From Akkermansiaceae bacterium (lineage in GTDB: Bacteria > Verrucomicrobiota > Verrucomicrobiia > Verrucomicrobiales > Akkermansiaceae): DNA of 40,772 nucleotides. Below are positions 17,655 to 25,214 of this stretch, in pieces. The notes beneath the pieces were generated by a model that saw only the letters and a list, made by a program, of their open reading frames with translations, ran no database searches and was not told where the DNA came from. A program made the translations under genes and the position numbers. Within the stretch, counting starts at the first letter, position 1; each line of letters begins with the position of its first letter. Location: NCBI GenBank assembly GCA_022510805.1, contig JAFLSS010000013.1:1-40772 (forward strand), written 5' to 3'.

Positions 17655-18506
17655 TTAGGCTTTCTCTTTGCCGTCGGGGCGGTATTTGACGTCCTCCGGC
17701 TCCACATGGCCGCCGCGGTTGTAGTCCTCAACCGCGCGGGTGATGTACACAGGCATGCCCACGAGCGTGTGCTCGAAGAGTTTGCGCGCTGTGGCAAAGG
17801 GGGTGCGGATGCAGCCGTGCGAGAGCCGGCGGCCGGGCACGACACGCCCGCCGTGGATGCCGACGCCATCCCACGTGAGGCGGTTCCAGTTGGGCATGGC
17901 CGAGGGGGAGAATTCGGCGCCCTCCGGCGCGCTCTTTCTCTTATCCGCGTTGGAGTCGACAACTTTGCCGGCCACTAGCCAGCGGCCATAGCGGTTGGAG
18001 TAGTGATCCCGGCTTTTTTCCATGATGAGGAAAGCGCCTGTGGGGGTCTCATGCCCATTGACGCCGGTGGAAATAGGCCAGTCCATGGCCACGCGTCCGT
18101 AGACATAGAGCCGCCCGCGCTGCTGCGGCAGGCAGATGATGATCTTGGAGTTGGTGGCGGTGATTTCGGCAAGCAGGCGCTCATCCGTAAAGACTTTATC
18201 TGTCGTGGGGTAGGATTTCTGCGCTGCAAAGTGCTGGTGGGTGCCGGCCGGGAAAGGGTTGGTGTAGGCCGCGTCTTTCTTGTTCGGCATGGCGAGCGGG
18301 TTGAGCCCCTGGGTATCGACCTCCGGGGGGAGGTAGTCGATGCTGTTGGGGAGAATCCACCAGCCCCGGGTGCTGCTCTGGGCTGTGTCGTTTTCGCGGC
18401 TCTTGCCCTGCAGTTTGCCGATGTAGTTCGACATGGTGCTGCAGGAGGCGAGCAGGGCGGTGAGGCTGACCAGGAGGCAGGCAGTGCGGAAGCGGGGGTG
18501 GCTCAT
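17655..18506 (-). CDS. L,D-transpeptidase (YkuD/ErfK family) lipoprotein
   Basis: L,D-transpeptidases make 3-3 peptidoglycan cross-links or attach proteins to the cell wall. The 283-residue precursor has a lipoprotein signal with lipobox LLASC (lipidated Cys22) and then an unstructured stretch up to about 100. The YkuD domain runs from about 118 to 258: KIIICLPQQRGRLYVYGRVA, the STGVNGHETPTGAF strand pair, and the catalytic signature IHGGRVVPGRRLSHGCIRTP with His218, His230 and the nucleophile Cys232. It begins six bases after the stop of the LysM repeat lipoprotein, so the two are very likely co-translated, and both should be anchored near the peptidoglycan. Confidence 0.92.
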   Translation of the reverse strand: MSHPRFRTACLLVSLTALLASCSTMSNYIGKLQGKSRENDTAQSSTRGWWILPNSIDYLPPEVDTQGLNPLAMPNKKDAAYTNPFPAGTHQHFAAQKSYPTTDKVFTDERLLAEITATNSKIIICLPQQRGRLYVYGRVAMDWPISTGVNGHETPTGAFLIMEKSRDHYSNRYGRWLVAGKVVDSNADKRKSAPEGAEFSPSAMPNWNRLTWDGVGIHGGRVVPGRRLSHGCIRTPFATARKLFEHTLVGMPVYITRAVEDYNRGGHVEPEDVKYRPDGKEKA

Positions 18507-18512
18507 GGCATG

Positions 18513-19793
18513 TTAGGGGATGCGCAGGGTTTGGCCGGTGCGGAGGTTGAGCACTTGCTTGGAGCTGAGCTTGTTGGCCTTGATGATGGCCGAGGAGCTC
18601 ACGCGGTAGCGTGCGGCGATGCTGCTGATGGTGTCACCTCGCTTCACGGTGTAGGTGCGTGTTTTGCGTGCAGCTTTGGTGGCGCGGGTGGTTTTGGCCG
18701 TGGTGGCGGCCGCCGTGGTGGCCTGGTTCTTGCTTGTGGCTGCCGGTTTGGGGGTGCTGCTTCTCCACGGCAGGCGCAGCAGGCGGCGGAAGAAGCCGCG
18801 CTTCGGGATGCGCAGTTGCTTGCCTTGGGTCAGGCGCGTGGTGGGGGTGATGCCGTTCTCCTTGCAGATGGCCTGCACGGTGACGCCATATTGCTTCGCG
18901 ATGGCCTCCAGCGTGTCGCCCTTGCGGAGGGTTACGGTGGCTTGGACTGCTGCCGGTTTGGGCTTGACGACGGGTTTGGCTGCCGGCTTGGTCTTAGTGG
19001 CGGGCTTGGGCTGGTTCTGAGAGGTGATCTTGCCTGTCTTCTTCTCCGCCGGTTTGGTCGACTCCGGCTTGGGCTGGTTTTGAGAAGTGAACCTGCCGGT
19101 CTTCTTCTCTACCGGTTTGGGTTGATCCGCGGGCTTGGGCTGGTTCTGAGAAAGGAACTTGTTCTTCTTCTCTGCAGGCTTGGTCGGCTCCGGCTTGGGC
19201 TGGTTCTGAGAAGTAAGCTTGTTCTTCTTCTCTGCGGGCTTAGGCTGCTCCGGCTTGGGCTGGTTCTGAGAAGTGAGCTTGTTCTTCTTTTCCGCAGGCT
19301 TAGGCTGCTCCGGCTTGGGCTGGTTCTGAGAAAAGAACTTGTTCTTCTTGTCGGCCGGCTTGGGCTGCTCCGGCTTGGGCTGGTTCTGAGAAAGGAGCTT
19401 GGTTTTCTCTGCCGGCTTGGGCGGCTCCAGCTTGGGCTGGTTCTGAGAGGTGAGCTTGGTCTTCTCTGCCGGTTGGGGCAGGTCAGGCTTGGGCTGGTTC
19501 TGAGAAAGGAGCTTGGGCTTTTCTGCCGATTTGGGCTGGTTCTGCGAGAAAATGCCCTGGGATGCGGAGCTTTCCTGAGTAGGTGTGCCCACCAGCGTGG
19601 CGAGAGAATCCGAGGGGGATGCCGTGATGGGCAGTCCCTCTCCGGATTCTACTTGAACAGCGTCCTCCCGTACCGGGGCCATTTGGTCAGAGTACACGTT
19701 GTAACTCCTACCGATGGAGTTGCAGGATGCAACGACGGGGATGCTCAGCAGGGTGAGAGCGGTGGATACGTGGGAGAGAGGGGCGCGTTTCAT
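18513..19793 (-). CDS. LysM-domain lipoprotein with a long SQNQPKPxxPKPAEKK tandem-repeat linker
   Basis: This 426-residue predicted lipoprotein (lipobox VVASC, Cys24) consists of a short N-terminal region, a Lys/Pro/Gln-rich linker with ten copies of SQNQPK (83-263), and two LysM modules. These are LRKGDTLEAIAKQYGV (about 285-330) and VKRGDTISSIAARYRV (about 379-426), separated by a very basic, Ala/Thr-rich linker. LysM binds the glycan of peptidoglycan. The repeat linker is strongly positive and probably extended, so it could span from the membrane to the wall. The next gene, only six bases away, is an L,D-transpeptidase, suggesting a wall-remodelling pair. I found no confident promoter directly before its ATG; transcription may come from the LysM gene 26 bases upstream. 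Confidence 0.88.
   Translation of the reverse strand: MKRAPLSHVSTALTLLSIPVVASCNSIGRSYNVYSDQMAPVREDAVQVESGEGLPITASPSDSLATLVGTPTQESSASQGIFSQNQPKSAEKPKLLSQNQPKPDLPQPAEKTKLTSQNQPKLEPPKPAEKTKLLSQNQPKPEQPKPADKKNKFFSQNQPKPEQPKPAEKKNKLTSQNQPKPEQPKPAEKKNKLTSQNQPKPEPTKPAEKKNKFLSQNQPKPADQPKPVEKKTGRFTSQNQPKPESTKPAEKKTGKITSQNQPKPATKTKPAAKPVVKPKPAAVQATVTLRKGDTLEAIAKQYGVTVQAICKENGITPTTRLTQGKQLRIPKRGFFRRLLRLPWRSSTPKPAATSKNQATTAAATTAKTTRATKAARKTRTYTVKRGDTISSIAARYRVSSSAIIKANKLSSKQVLNLRTGQTLRIP
19005..19547 (-). repeat. In-frame minisatellite, period about 60 bp, inside the LysM lipoprotein gene
   Basis: Ten units each begin with codons for SQNQPK. The central units (about 19140-19390) are exactly 60 bases and nearly identical in DNA, while outer units are 42-66 bases and more diverged. 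All length changes are multiples of three, so the reading frame survives. The high identity of the central copies suggests recent duplication by slippage or recombination. Confidence 0.9.
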
Positions 19794-19819
19794 CGCTTAG
19801 CTGGTGATTGTGGCTGAGA

Positions 19820-20656
19820 TTAGCGTTTGGAGGGAATCTTGAGCTTTTGACCGGGGCGGATCTTGCGAGCGCTCGCTTCTGTGAGCCCGTTGGCCTTCAT
19901 CAGTTTGCTCGTGCTCACGCCGTACTTGGCGGCAATGCCCGAGAGGGTCTGCCCGGAGGTCACGGTGTGAGTCTTGCCGCTGCTGCCGGCAGAGGAGGAG
20001 CCTTTGCTGCCCTTAGCCGGCGCCTTGTAGCCCTTGGGCGTGAAGCGCACCTTGATGGTCTGGCCGGGGTAGATGGTGGTGCTCTTCAGCTTGGAGTCCT
20101 TCATGATCTGCGACACGGTCGTGTTGCTACGCGCAGCGATGACGCTCAGGTTGTCGCCGGGGCGCACCTTGTAGGTGACCATGGTCGGCTGCGTGGGCTT
20201 GGTGCCGCGTTTCTTGCCACCGGTAGAGGCGATCTTCTTGCCGCTGCTGCCCTGTGAGCCGGAGGGTTTGGTGTCCTGCGGGGTGTCGACAGGGTAATCG
20301 GGTATCGGCGGCTCGGTATAGTTGCCGGGCTCCACGTGCGTGGAATCCTCATTCCCAAGGGGTGGCTGGTTCTGCCGGGTGCGGCCGCGCGAGGTGGTCT
20401 CGCCGGGCTCCGGCGTGGGGTAGTGGTTGCGCACATCTGCGGAGGCGAGTCCGGGTGTGTAGCTGCCGGCGCTCACTTGGGCGCCGTTCGTGCTGTAATC
20501 CTCAAGAATCCAGGGGGGGATCTCCCCGTCTGCCACGCTCATTTCGCTCATGGGCAGGGCTGTCTCGGAGTATTTATCTCCATCGGTGCTACGGCACGAC
20601 GAGAACATCAAAAGTGCACAGGTTCCCAAGCCGGGAACAATATAAGAAACCTTCAT
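19820..20656 (-). CDS. LysM-domain lipoprotein
   Basis: The 278-residue precursor has a lipoprotein signal with lipobox FSSC (Cys21), a Pro/Thr/Gly-rich region of about 130 residues, and two LysM modules: YKVRPGDNLSVIAARSNTTV (about 160-204) and HTVTSGQTLSGIAAKYGVST (about 229-275). It has no catalytic domain, so it probably acts as a peptidoglycan-binding anchor or an activator of wall enzymes. It is the first gene of the LysM, LysM, L,D-transpeptidase, PH-like cluster on the minus strand and has a near-leaderless promoter. NQPP in its linker recalls the NQPKP repeats of the next gene, so the two may be ancient paralogues. Confidence 0.88.
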   Translation of the reverse strand: MKVSYIVPGLGTCALLMFSSCRSTDGDKYSETALPMSEMSVADGEIPPWILEDYSTNGAQVSAGSYTPGLASADVRNHYPTPEPGETTSRGRTRQNQPPLGNEDSTHVEPGNYTEPPIPDYPVDTPQDTKPSGSQGSSGKKIASTGGKKRGTKPTQPTMVTYKVRPGDNLSVIAARSNTTVSQIMKDSKLKSTTIYPGQTIKVRFTPKGYKAPAKGSKGSSSAGSSGKTHTVTSGQTLSGIAAKYGVSTSKLMKANGLTEASARKIRPGQKLKIPSKR

Positions 20657-20665
20657 ACGCGCCCT

Positions 20666-20694
20666 AGCCTAGCATATTTATTTCTTGTAGGCAA
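20666..20694 (-). promoter_or_regulatory. Promoter of the LysM-LDT cluster, near-leaderless
   Basis: On the minus strand TTGCCT (20689-20694), a 17-base spacer ending TGc (extended -10), and TAGGCT (20666-20671), nine bases before the ATG at 20656. Confidence 0.6.
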
Positions 20695-20885
20695 GACTAT
20701 TCATACCGAAGTTGCAAAAAGTGTGTGCGCTCGTGGGTGGCGGAGGTGGTGTGTTGAAAACCAAGCGCCTAGGCGTGCTGAATGTGGGGGTGAATGCGCG
20801 GTTTTTGGCGCTGCTGCGGCAGGGTGGCGCGCGGTGGTTGGCGCTGTGGGCGCGGCTGAGGCGGTGGAGGGGGGGGAGAAAAGAG

Positions 20886-20918
20886 CCGGCGCGGCAAGCC
20901 TGCTGCCTGCCGCGCCGG
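20886..20918 (-). terminator. Terminator of the rubrerythrin gene
   Basis: CCGGCGCGGCA and TGCCGCGCCGG form a perfect 11-bp stem; on the minus strand it is followed by CTCTTTTCTCC. It lies about 30 bases past the rubrerythrin stop. The remaining intergenic DNA (20695-20885) shows only G-rich sequence and no supported gene. Confidence 0.65.
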
Positions 20919-20947
20919 GGTGGGAAGGGGTGTTTCCCCGCGTGGAA

Positions 20948-21487
20948 TCAGTAATTCTGCGGGAGGATTTGGAAGTAGGCTTTCGGGTGGGCGCACACGG
21001 GGCAGACTTCCGGGGCTTTTTTGCCCACGACGATGTGCCCGCAGTTGGCGCACTGCCAGATGCAGTCCCCATCGCGGCTGAAGACGAGATCACCCTCGAT
21101 GTTCTCCAGAAGCTTGCGGTAGCGCTCCTCGTGGGCTTTCTCGATGGCGCCTACGCCCTCAAAGAGGTCGGCAATGTGGTCAAAACCCTCGGCGCGCGCT
21201 TCCTCGGCAAAGGTCTTGTACATGTCCGTCCACTCGTAATTCTCGCCGCTGGCAGCGTCCTTGAGGTTTTCGACGGTGCCGGGGATGCCGCCGTGCAGCA
21301 GCTTGAACCAGATCTTGGCGTGCTCTTTCTCATTGTGAGCCGTCTCCTCAAAAAGCTGGGCAATCTGCACGTACCCGTCCTTCTTGGCTTTGGAAGCGTA
21401 GTAGAGGTATTTGGTATGAGCCTGCGATTCCCCTGCGAATGCCGTGGCCAGATTCGCAGCCGTCTTGGTGCCTTTCAGGTCTTTCAT
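20948..21487 (-). CDS. Rubrerythrin
   Basis: Rubrerythrin reduces hydrogen peroxide in the cytoplasm of anaerobes with a di-iron site fed by a rubredoxin-like FeS4 centre. The 179-residue protein is the canonical length. The four-helix bundle carries Glu20 ([15 protein letters not shown]), Glu53 and His56 ([13 protein letters not shown]), and the matching second pair in [12 protein letters not shown] and [14 protein letters not shown]. The C-terminal rubredoxin domain has CANCG and [11 protein letters not shown]. It is a single-gene unit with its own terminator. No PerR box or clear promoter is visible upstream. It complements the peroxidase at 4.7 kb. Confidence 0.96.
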   Translation of the reverse strand: MKDLKGTKTAANLATAFAGESQAHTKYLYYASKAKKDGYVQIAQLFEETAHNEKEHAKIWFKLLHGGIPGTVENLKDAASGENYEWTDMYKTFAEEARAEGFDHIADLFEGVGAIEKAHEERYRKLLENIEGDLVFSRDGDCIWQCANCGHIVVGKKAPEVCPVCAHPKAYFQILPQNY

Positions 21488-21604
21488 ATGCTATAGGTTT
21501 ACTAGGTGTTCGGGTTGTGCCTCATTTTACCATTTCCGGCCCGGGTTGCAAGCTCTATTCCCGTGTCGCGGGCTGTTTTTTGCGCTGCTGGCGGCGCGGG
21601 TGGG

Positions 21605-22213
21605 TTACATGCCGGTGCGGCCTTGGAGCGCGCGCATGAGGGTGATGGCGTCTGCCTGCCCCAGCCCTGCGCCGGCGGGCATGCCTTGTGCGAGCCGTGT
21701 CACTTTGCAGGAGTAGGGGCTGAGCTGCTCTGCCAGGTAGAGCGCGGTGGCTTCGCCCTCTACATCGCTGCCGACGGCGAGGATGACCTCACAGCCGGGG
21801 TGGCTTTGCACGCGCCGGAGGAGGTGCGGGATGCTGAGGTTTTCGGGCATGACGCCATCGAGCGGCGAGATGCGGCCGCCCAGGCAGTGGTAGAGCCCGC
21901 GGTAGAAGCCGCAGCGCTCAATGGGGAGCACATCTGTCGCTTGCTCCACGACGCAGAAGAGCGCCGTGTCGCGCGCGGGGTCTGCGCAGGCGGTGCAGAG
22001 CTCACCCTTGGTGGCAAAGAAGCCGCATTCCGGGCAGGTGGAGGTAGAATCGACCGCCTCGGTGAGGGCGGCGGCCAGGGCGCGGGCATCTCCTGCGCCG
22101 TGCTGCAGGAACCAGAGCGCCAGCCGCTCGGCGCTGCGGCGGCCGGTGCCGGGCATGCGCTTGAGCTGCGAGATGAGTTCCTGCACGGCGGGTGGGTAGT
22201 CCTGCTGTTTCAT
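21605..22213 (-). CDS. recR: Recombination mediator RecR
   Basis: RecR works with RecO (and RecF) to load RecA on single-stranded gaps. The 202-residue protein has the N-terminal helix-hairpin-helix (LKRMPGTGRRSAERLALWFL, 17-36), a Cys4 zinc finger (Cys60, Cys63, Cys73, Cys76 in CPECGFFATKGELCTAC) and a TOPRIM domain (LFCVVEQATDVLPIE, then AVGSDVEGEATALYLA). I take the ATG at 22211-22213. It overlaps the TGA of the upstream membrane-protein gene as ATGA and is followed by the normal MKQQDYPPAVQELISQLKR start. The more upstream start would add 15 unlikely residues. The overlap suggests translational coupling. Confidence 0.95.
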   Translation of the reverse strand: MKQQDYPPAVQELISQLKRMPGTGRRSAERLALWFLQHGAGDARALAAALTEAVDSTSTCPECGFFATKGELCTACADPARDTALFCVVEQATDVLPIERCGFYRGLYHCLGGRISPLDGVMPENLSIPHLLRRVQSHPGCEVILAVGSDVEGEATALYLAEQLSPYSCKVTRLAQGMPAGAGLGQADAITLMRALQGRTGM

Positions 22214-22716
22214 GAGAAGAGGCGGCGGAGGATGGCGGCTGCCGGCACGAGGAGGCACCAGAGGATGATGATGCAGATGAGGGGCTGGGCCACGTAGAAG
22301 ACGCTCTCCCAGAGCACGCAGATCATCCCCGGCAGGATGATGGCGGTGGTGCTCAGCACGCAGATGTGGCTGCGGCGCTGCAGGCGGCGCTGCAGCAGGA
22401 GCACGGCGCTCAGGTACAGGGTGAGGCCTACGCAGAGTCCAAATGTGCCGCCGGGCGTGAGAAAGGAGCTCTGCGCGCCCTCGGCGCTCAGGTAAAACGG
22501 GTGCCCGCAGAGCAGCATGATCTGCCAGTCATGCAGCGTGTTCAATAGGCCGGTGGCTTGCAGGATGGTGGCGCAGAGCAGGGTCACGATGCTGAGCGCG
22601 GCCCAGCGCAGCAGGAAGACATCTCCCGCGAGGGTGGTATCTCCCTCCGGGGTGGTGGTGGTGGCAGCAGCAGGGCGCAGGCTCTCGCGGATGAGGGAGA
22701 TGAGGCGCGGCGGCAT
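22210..22716 (-). CDS. Membrane protein of unknown function, coupled to recR
   Basis: The 168-residue product has a basic N-terminus and four likely membrane helices: LLRWAALSIVTLLCATILQA, FGLCVGLTLYLSAVLLL, CVLSTTAIILPGMICVLW and LICIIILWCLLVPAAAILR. The loop between the first two (GHPFYLSAEGAQSSFLTPGG) is polar. I do not recognise a family. Its stop overlaps the recR start by four bases (ATGA). It lies 74 bases after fabF, separated by two hairpins. The pairing with recR is probably positional, not functional. Confidence 0.65.
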   Translation of the reverse strand: MPPRLISLIRESLRPAAATTTTPEGDTTLAGDVFLLRWAALSIVTLLCATILQATGLLNTLHDWQIMLLCGHPFYLSAEGAQSSFLTPGGTFGLCVGLTLYLSAVLLLQRRLQRRSHICVLSTTAIILPGMICVLWESVFYVAQPLICIIILWCLLVPAAAILRRLFS

Positions 22717-22743
22717 GGCAATGATGCGGGCAGAGGATTGGGA

Positions 22744-22771
22744 CCGGCAGAGCTGCGGCGGCCTCTGCCGG
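22744..22771 (-). terminator. Hairpin between fabF and the membrane-protein gene
   Basis: CCGGCAGAG (22744-22752) and CTCTGCCGG (22763-22771) form a perfect 9-bp stem with a 10-base loop, 19 bases past the fabF stop. There is no T-tract, so it may be an attenuator or an mRNA-stabilising hairpin. Confidence 0.45.
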
Positions 22772-22777
22772 CCATGG

Positions 22778-22804
22778 GCTTTGTGGGGGGTTAGCCCACA
22801 AAGC
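22778..22804 (-). terminator. Hairpin overlapping the fabF stop codon
   Basis: GCTTTGTGGG (22778-22787) pairs perfectly with CCCACAAAGC (22795-22804), and the fabF stop codon sits in the loop. Directly followed by a second hairpin, it probably protects or ends the fabF mRNA. Confidence 0.5.
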
Positions 22805-24044
22805 GCTTGACGATGAGCGAGGCGTTGTGCCCGCCAAAGCCGAACGAGTTGCTCAGTGCGACGTCTACCTGGTGGCTGCGGCCTACGTTGGGGCAGACAT
22901 CCAGATCACACTCGGGATCCTGGTTGAACACGTTGATGGTGGGCGGGATGAAGTTCTCCTGAATGGCCATCACGCAGGCGAGCAGCTCGATGCCGCCGGC
23001 GGCGCCCAGCAGGTGGCCTGTCATGGATTTGGTGGAGCTCACCACGAGGCCGTTCTTCGCGTAGTCACCGAAGGTGCGCTTGATAGCCTTCGTCTCGCAG
23101 ATATCACCCAGTGAGGTGGAGGTGCCGTGCGTGTTCACGTAGTCGACCTCCTCCGGCTTCAGGCCTGCGTGGTCCAGCGCCATCTGCATGCAGCGGCTGG
23201 CGCCCTCACCCTCCGGCATGGGGGAGGTGAGGTGGTAGCCATCGGCGCTGAGGCCGTAGCCGACAAGCTCTGCCAGGATGCGGGCGCCGCGAGCCTGTGC
23301 GTGCTCGAGGGTTTCCAGCACGATGACACCCGCGCCTTCGCCCATCACGAAGCCATCGCGGTCCACATCATAGGGGCGGGAGGCCGTGGTGGGGTCATCA
23401 TTGCGGGTGGAGAGGGCGTGCATGTTGGCAAAGCCGGCGATGCCGATCGGGAGGATAGAAGCTTCGGAGCCGCCGCAGATCATGACATCGGCATCCCCGA
23501 ACTTCATGATGCGCCAAGCCTCGCCGATGGAGTGGTTGGAGGTGGCGCAAGCGGTGGAGATGCTCATGTTGGGGCCGCCCAGACCATAGTCGATGCTCAG
23601 CATGCCGCTGGCCATATTGGTGATCATGTACGGGATGCAGAAGGGCGAGACACGGCGCAGGCCGCTTTCCAGCAGGGCTTTCACATTCACCCCGTGGATG
23701 CCGAGGCCGCCGATGCCGGAGCCGATCATCACGCCGATGCGGTCGCGCTGCAGTTTTTCAGGATCAAGGTCAGCATCACGCATGGCCATGACAGCAGCCG
23801 CCATGGCCAGTTGTTCGAAGCGGTCGCAGCGGCGCACGACTTTCGAATCCTTGAAATAGGGCAGGGGGTCAAACCCGCGCACCTGGCCGGCAATAGAAAC
23901 AGGAAAGCCCTCCAGGCCATCCACGCCTTCAATGTGGGAGATTCCGGAACGTCCGTTTTTCATGCCCTCCCATGTCTCGGCCACACTATTGCCCAAGGGG
24001 GAGAGAGCACCCATACCCGTGATAACGATTCGACGATCTTTCAT
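22791..24044 (-). CDS. fabF: 3-oxoacyl-[acyl-carrier-protein] synthase II
   Basis: FabF condenses acyl-ACP with malonyl-ACP in fatty acid elongation. The 417-residue thiolase-fold protein begins RRIVITGMGALSPLGNSVAE and carries the Cys-His-His triad: Cys166 (ISTACATSNHS), His306 (VNTHGTSTSLGD) and His344 (SMTGHLLGAAGG), with Lys339 conserved. The C-terminal SNSFGFGGHNASLIVKR is diagnostic. ACP and other fab genes are not adjacent. It has its own promoter giving a leader of about 5 nt and is followed by paired hairpins. Confidence 0.96.
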   Translation of the reverse strand: MKDRRIVITGMGALSPLGNSVAETWEGMKNGRSGISHIEGVDGLEGFPVSIAGQVRGFDPLPYFKDSKVVRRCDRFEQLAMAAAVMAMRDADLDPEKLQRDRIGVMIGSGIGGLGIHGVNVKALLESGLRRVSPFCIPYMITNMASGMLSIDYGLGGPNMSISTACATSNHSIGEAWRIMKFGDADVMICGGSEASILPIGIAGFANMHALSTRNDDPTTASRPYDVDRDGFVMGEGAGVIVLETLEHAQARGARILAELVGYGLSADGYHLTSPMPEGEGASRCMQMALDHAGLKPEEVDYVNTHGTSTSLGDICETKAIKRTFGDYAKNGLVVSSTKSMTGHLLGAAGGIELLACVMAIQENFIPPTINVFNQDPECDLDVCPNVGRSHQVDVALSNSFGFGGHNASLIVKRFVG

Positions 24045-24056
24045 GGTGTGGAATCT

Positions 24057-24085
24057 ATCTTAGCGGATATCCGGGGTGGCGTCAA
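24057..24085 (-). promoter_or_regulatory. Promoter of fabF
   Basis: On the minus strand TTGACG (24080-24085), a 17-base spacer and TAAGAT (24057-24062), 12 bases before the ATG at 24044. The -35 box matches five of six positions. Confidence 0.7.
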
Positions 24086-24226
24086 GTCTCAATTCATCCG
24101 CGCCGGAAGCTCGGCCGCGCTGCGCGAAGCCGGCGCCCAAAGCAGCCCCGGCAAGCCGGAGAAAACAACAAGAGAGAAGAGGGGGCGCCTCCGGCCAAAG
24201 CCGCCGCCCCTCCTCCGCCCCGCGCG

Positions 24227-24255
24227 CTGAGGGGGGGAAGCCACCCCACCCTCAG
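24227..24255 (-). terminator. Hairpin after the class II aldolase gene
   Basis: CTGAGGG (24227-24233) pairs with CCCTCAG (24249-24255), extended by four G-C pairs with one bulge. It lies about 28 bases past the aldolase stop. No T-tract follows, so this is tentative. The rest of the gap to fabF (24086-24226) is GC-rich and shows no gene. Confidence 0.4.
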
Positions 24256-24282
24256 CCGGCGGCAGAGAAGCCGAGCCGGGGC

Positions 24283-25128
24283 TCAGCTGCCGGGTTGGGA
24301 GCCGCTGCGGCCGGCGCCGGCGGTACCCATGGTGTAGCCGTTGAACGAGCGGGTATTGTAGAGCGGCTGCCCCTCGGGCACAGCATAGCCGATATTCTTG
24401 CGGATAGCCAAGAAATCCGCAATACCGGCCGCGTCAACCTGATTGAGCTTCTCACCATGCAGCCCCGCCAGCAGCACCATCTTGCAGTAAGCATCAGCAT
24501 TTTCCATGAACCACTCAGCCTCCTCAATATGGCGAGCGCCGGTGATGACACCATGATTCTCCATGAACACAACCGTACTCTGGCGCGAGGCCTCCGCCAC
24601 GGCACGCGCCGTCTCCGGCGAGCCGGGAGTCCCATAGGGCGCCAGGGGGATGTGGCCCAAGAAGATATCCGCCTCGGGGTTGATACCATTGGGCGGCACA
24701 CAGCCCGCGAAGAGGAACGCATTGCAGCAGGGCGGGTGCGCGTGGATACAGGCATTCACCCCCACCTCCTGCATCATGGCAATGTGCGTCTTCACCTCAC
24801 TCGTGGCGGGGCGGTAGCCGCACAACTGCCCGGCCTTCATATCGACAAGGCAAATATCCTCCACCGTCATGAAACCCTTGGAGCAAAGCGTGGGCGAGCA
24901 GAGCACAAGATCATGCCCCACCCGCACAGAGAGATTGCCACCATTGCCATCCACAAACTCACGTTGCCAGAGGCGGCGGCCCATATCAACCATACGCTTT
25001 TTCACCTCCAGAATCTCCGGAGAATTGAAAAAAGCGTCTATCTCCTCACGAGTCTGAGGATCATACTTCTCCCAAGGGAAGATGCGATCCGGCAAAGCCG
25101 GCTTAATATACAAATCTGCAGAAGCCAT
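24283..25128 (-). CDS. Class II aldolase/adducin family protein (L-fuculose-phosphate aldolase-like)
   Basis: Class II aldolases use a bound Zn to cleave sugar phosphates such as L-fuculose 1-phosphate. The 281-residue protein has the family phosphate site GNGGNLSVRVG (61-71), Ser/Thr-rich SPTLCSKGF, ATSEVKTH with Glu111, the zinc ligands His129 and His131 in CIHAHPPCCNAF, and His192 in ENHGVITG. It is longer than E. coli FucA (215) at both ends. The ATG at 25128 is chosen because a promoter stands just before it and the open region further upstream runs into the preceding gene. In a mucin degrader, fucose use is a likely context, but other fuc genes are absent here. It may instead be linked to the glycan operon that ends 87 bases upstream. 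Confidence 0.8.
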   Translation of the reverse strand: MASADLYIKPALPDRIFPWEKYDPQTREEIDAFFNSPEILEVKKRMVDMGRRLWQREFVDGNGGNLSVRVGHDLVLCSPTLCSKGFMTVEDICLVDMKAGQLCGYRPATSEVKTHIAMMQEVGVNACIHAHPPCCNAFLFAGCVPPNGINPEADIFLGHIPLAPYGTPGSPETARAVAEASRQSTVVFMENHGVITGARHIEEAEWFMENADAYCKMVLLAGLHGEKLNQVDAAGIADFLAIRKNIGYAVPEGQPLYNTRSFNGYTMGTAGAGRSGSQPGS

Positions 25129-25139
25129 AACTGGCACCC

Positions 25140-25167
25140 ATTCTACCATGCTCTGCGCGGCATACAA
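25140..25167 (-). promoter_or_regulatory. Promoter of the class II aldolase gene
   Basis: On the minus strand TTGTAT (25162-25167), a 16-base spacer ending TGg (extended -10), and TAGAAT (25140-25145), 11 bases before the ATG at 25128. It lies between the last gene of the glycan operon and the aldolase, and gives a leader of about 4-5 nt. Confidence 0.55.
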
Positions 25168-25214
25168 GCGCAAACTGCGCCAGGGGGCAGGAAAAGCGAG
25201 AAGAGCGCGCGGGC

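Noticed and set aside
19005-19547. CRISPR-like array with about 60-base periodicity
   Set aside because: The whole period is repeated with no unique spacers, and the units keep one reading frame within a LysM lipoprotein gene.
18003-19817. 604-codon plus-strand ORF opposite the LysM and L,D-transpeptidase genes
   Set aside because: A Leu/Arg/Gly repeat that is just the complement of the SQNQPK minisatellite.
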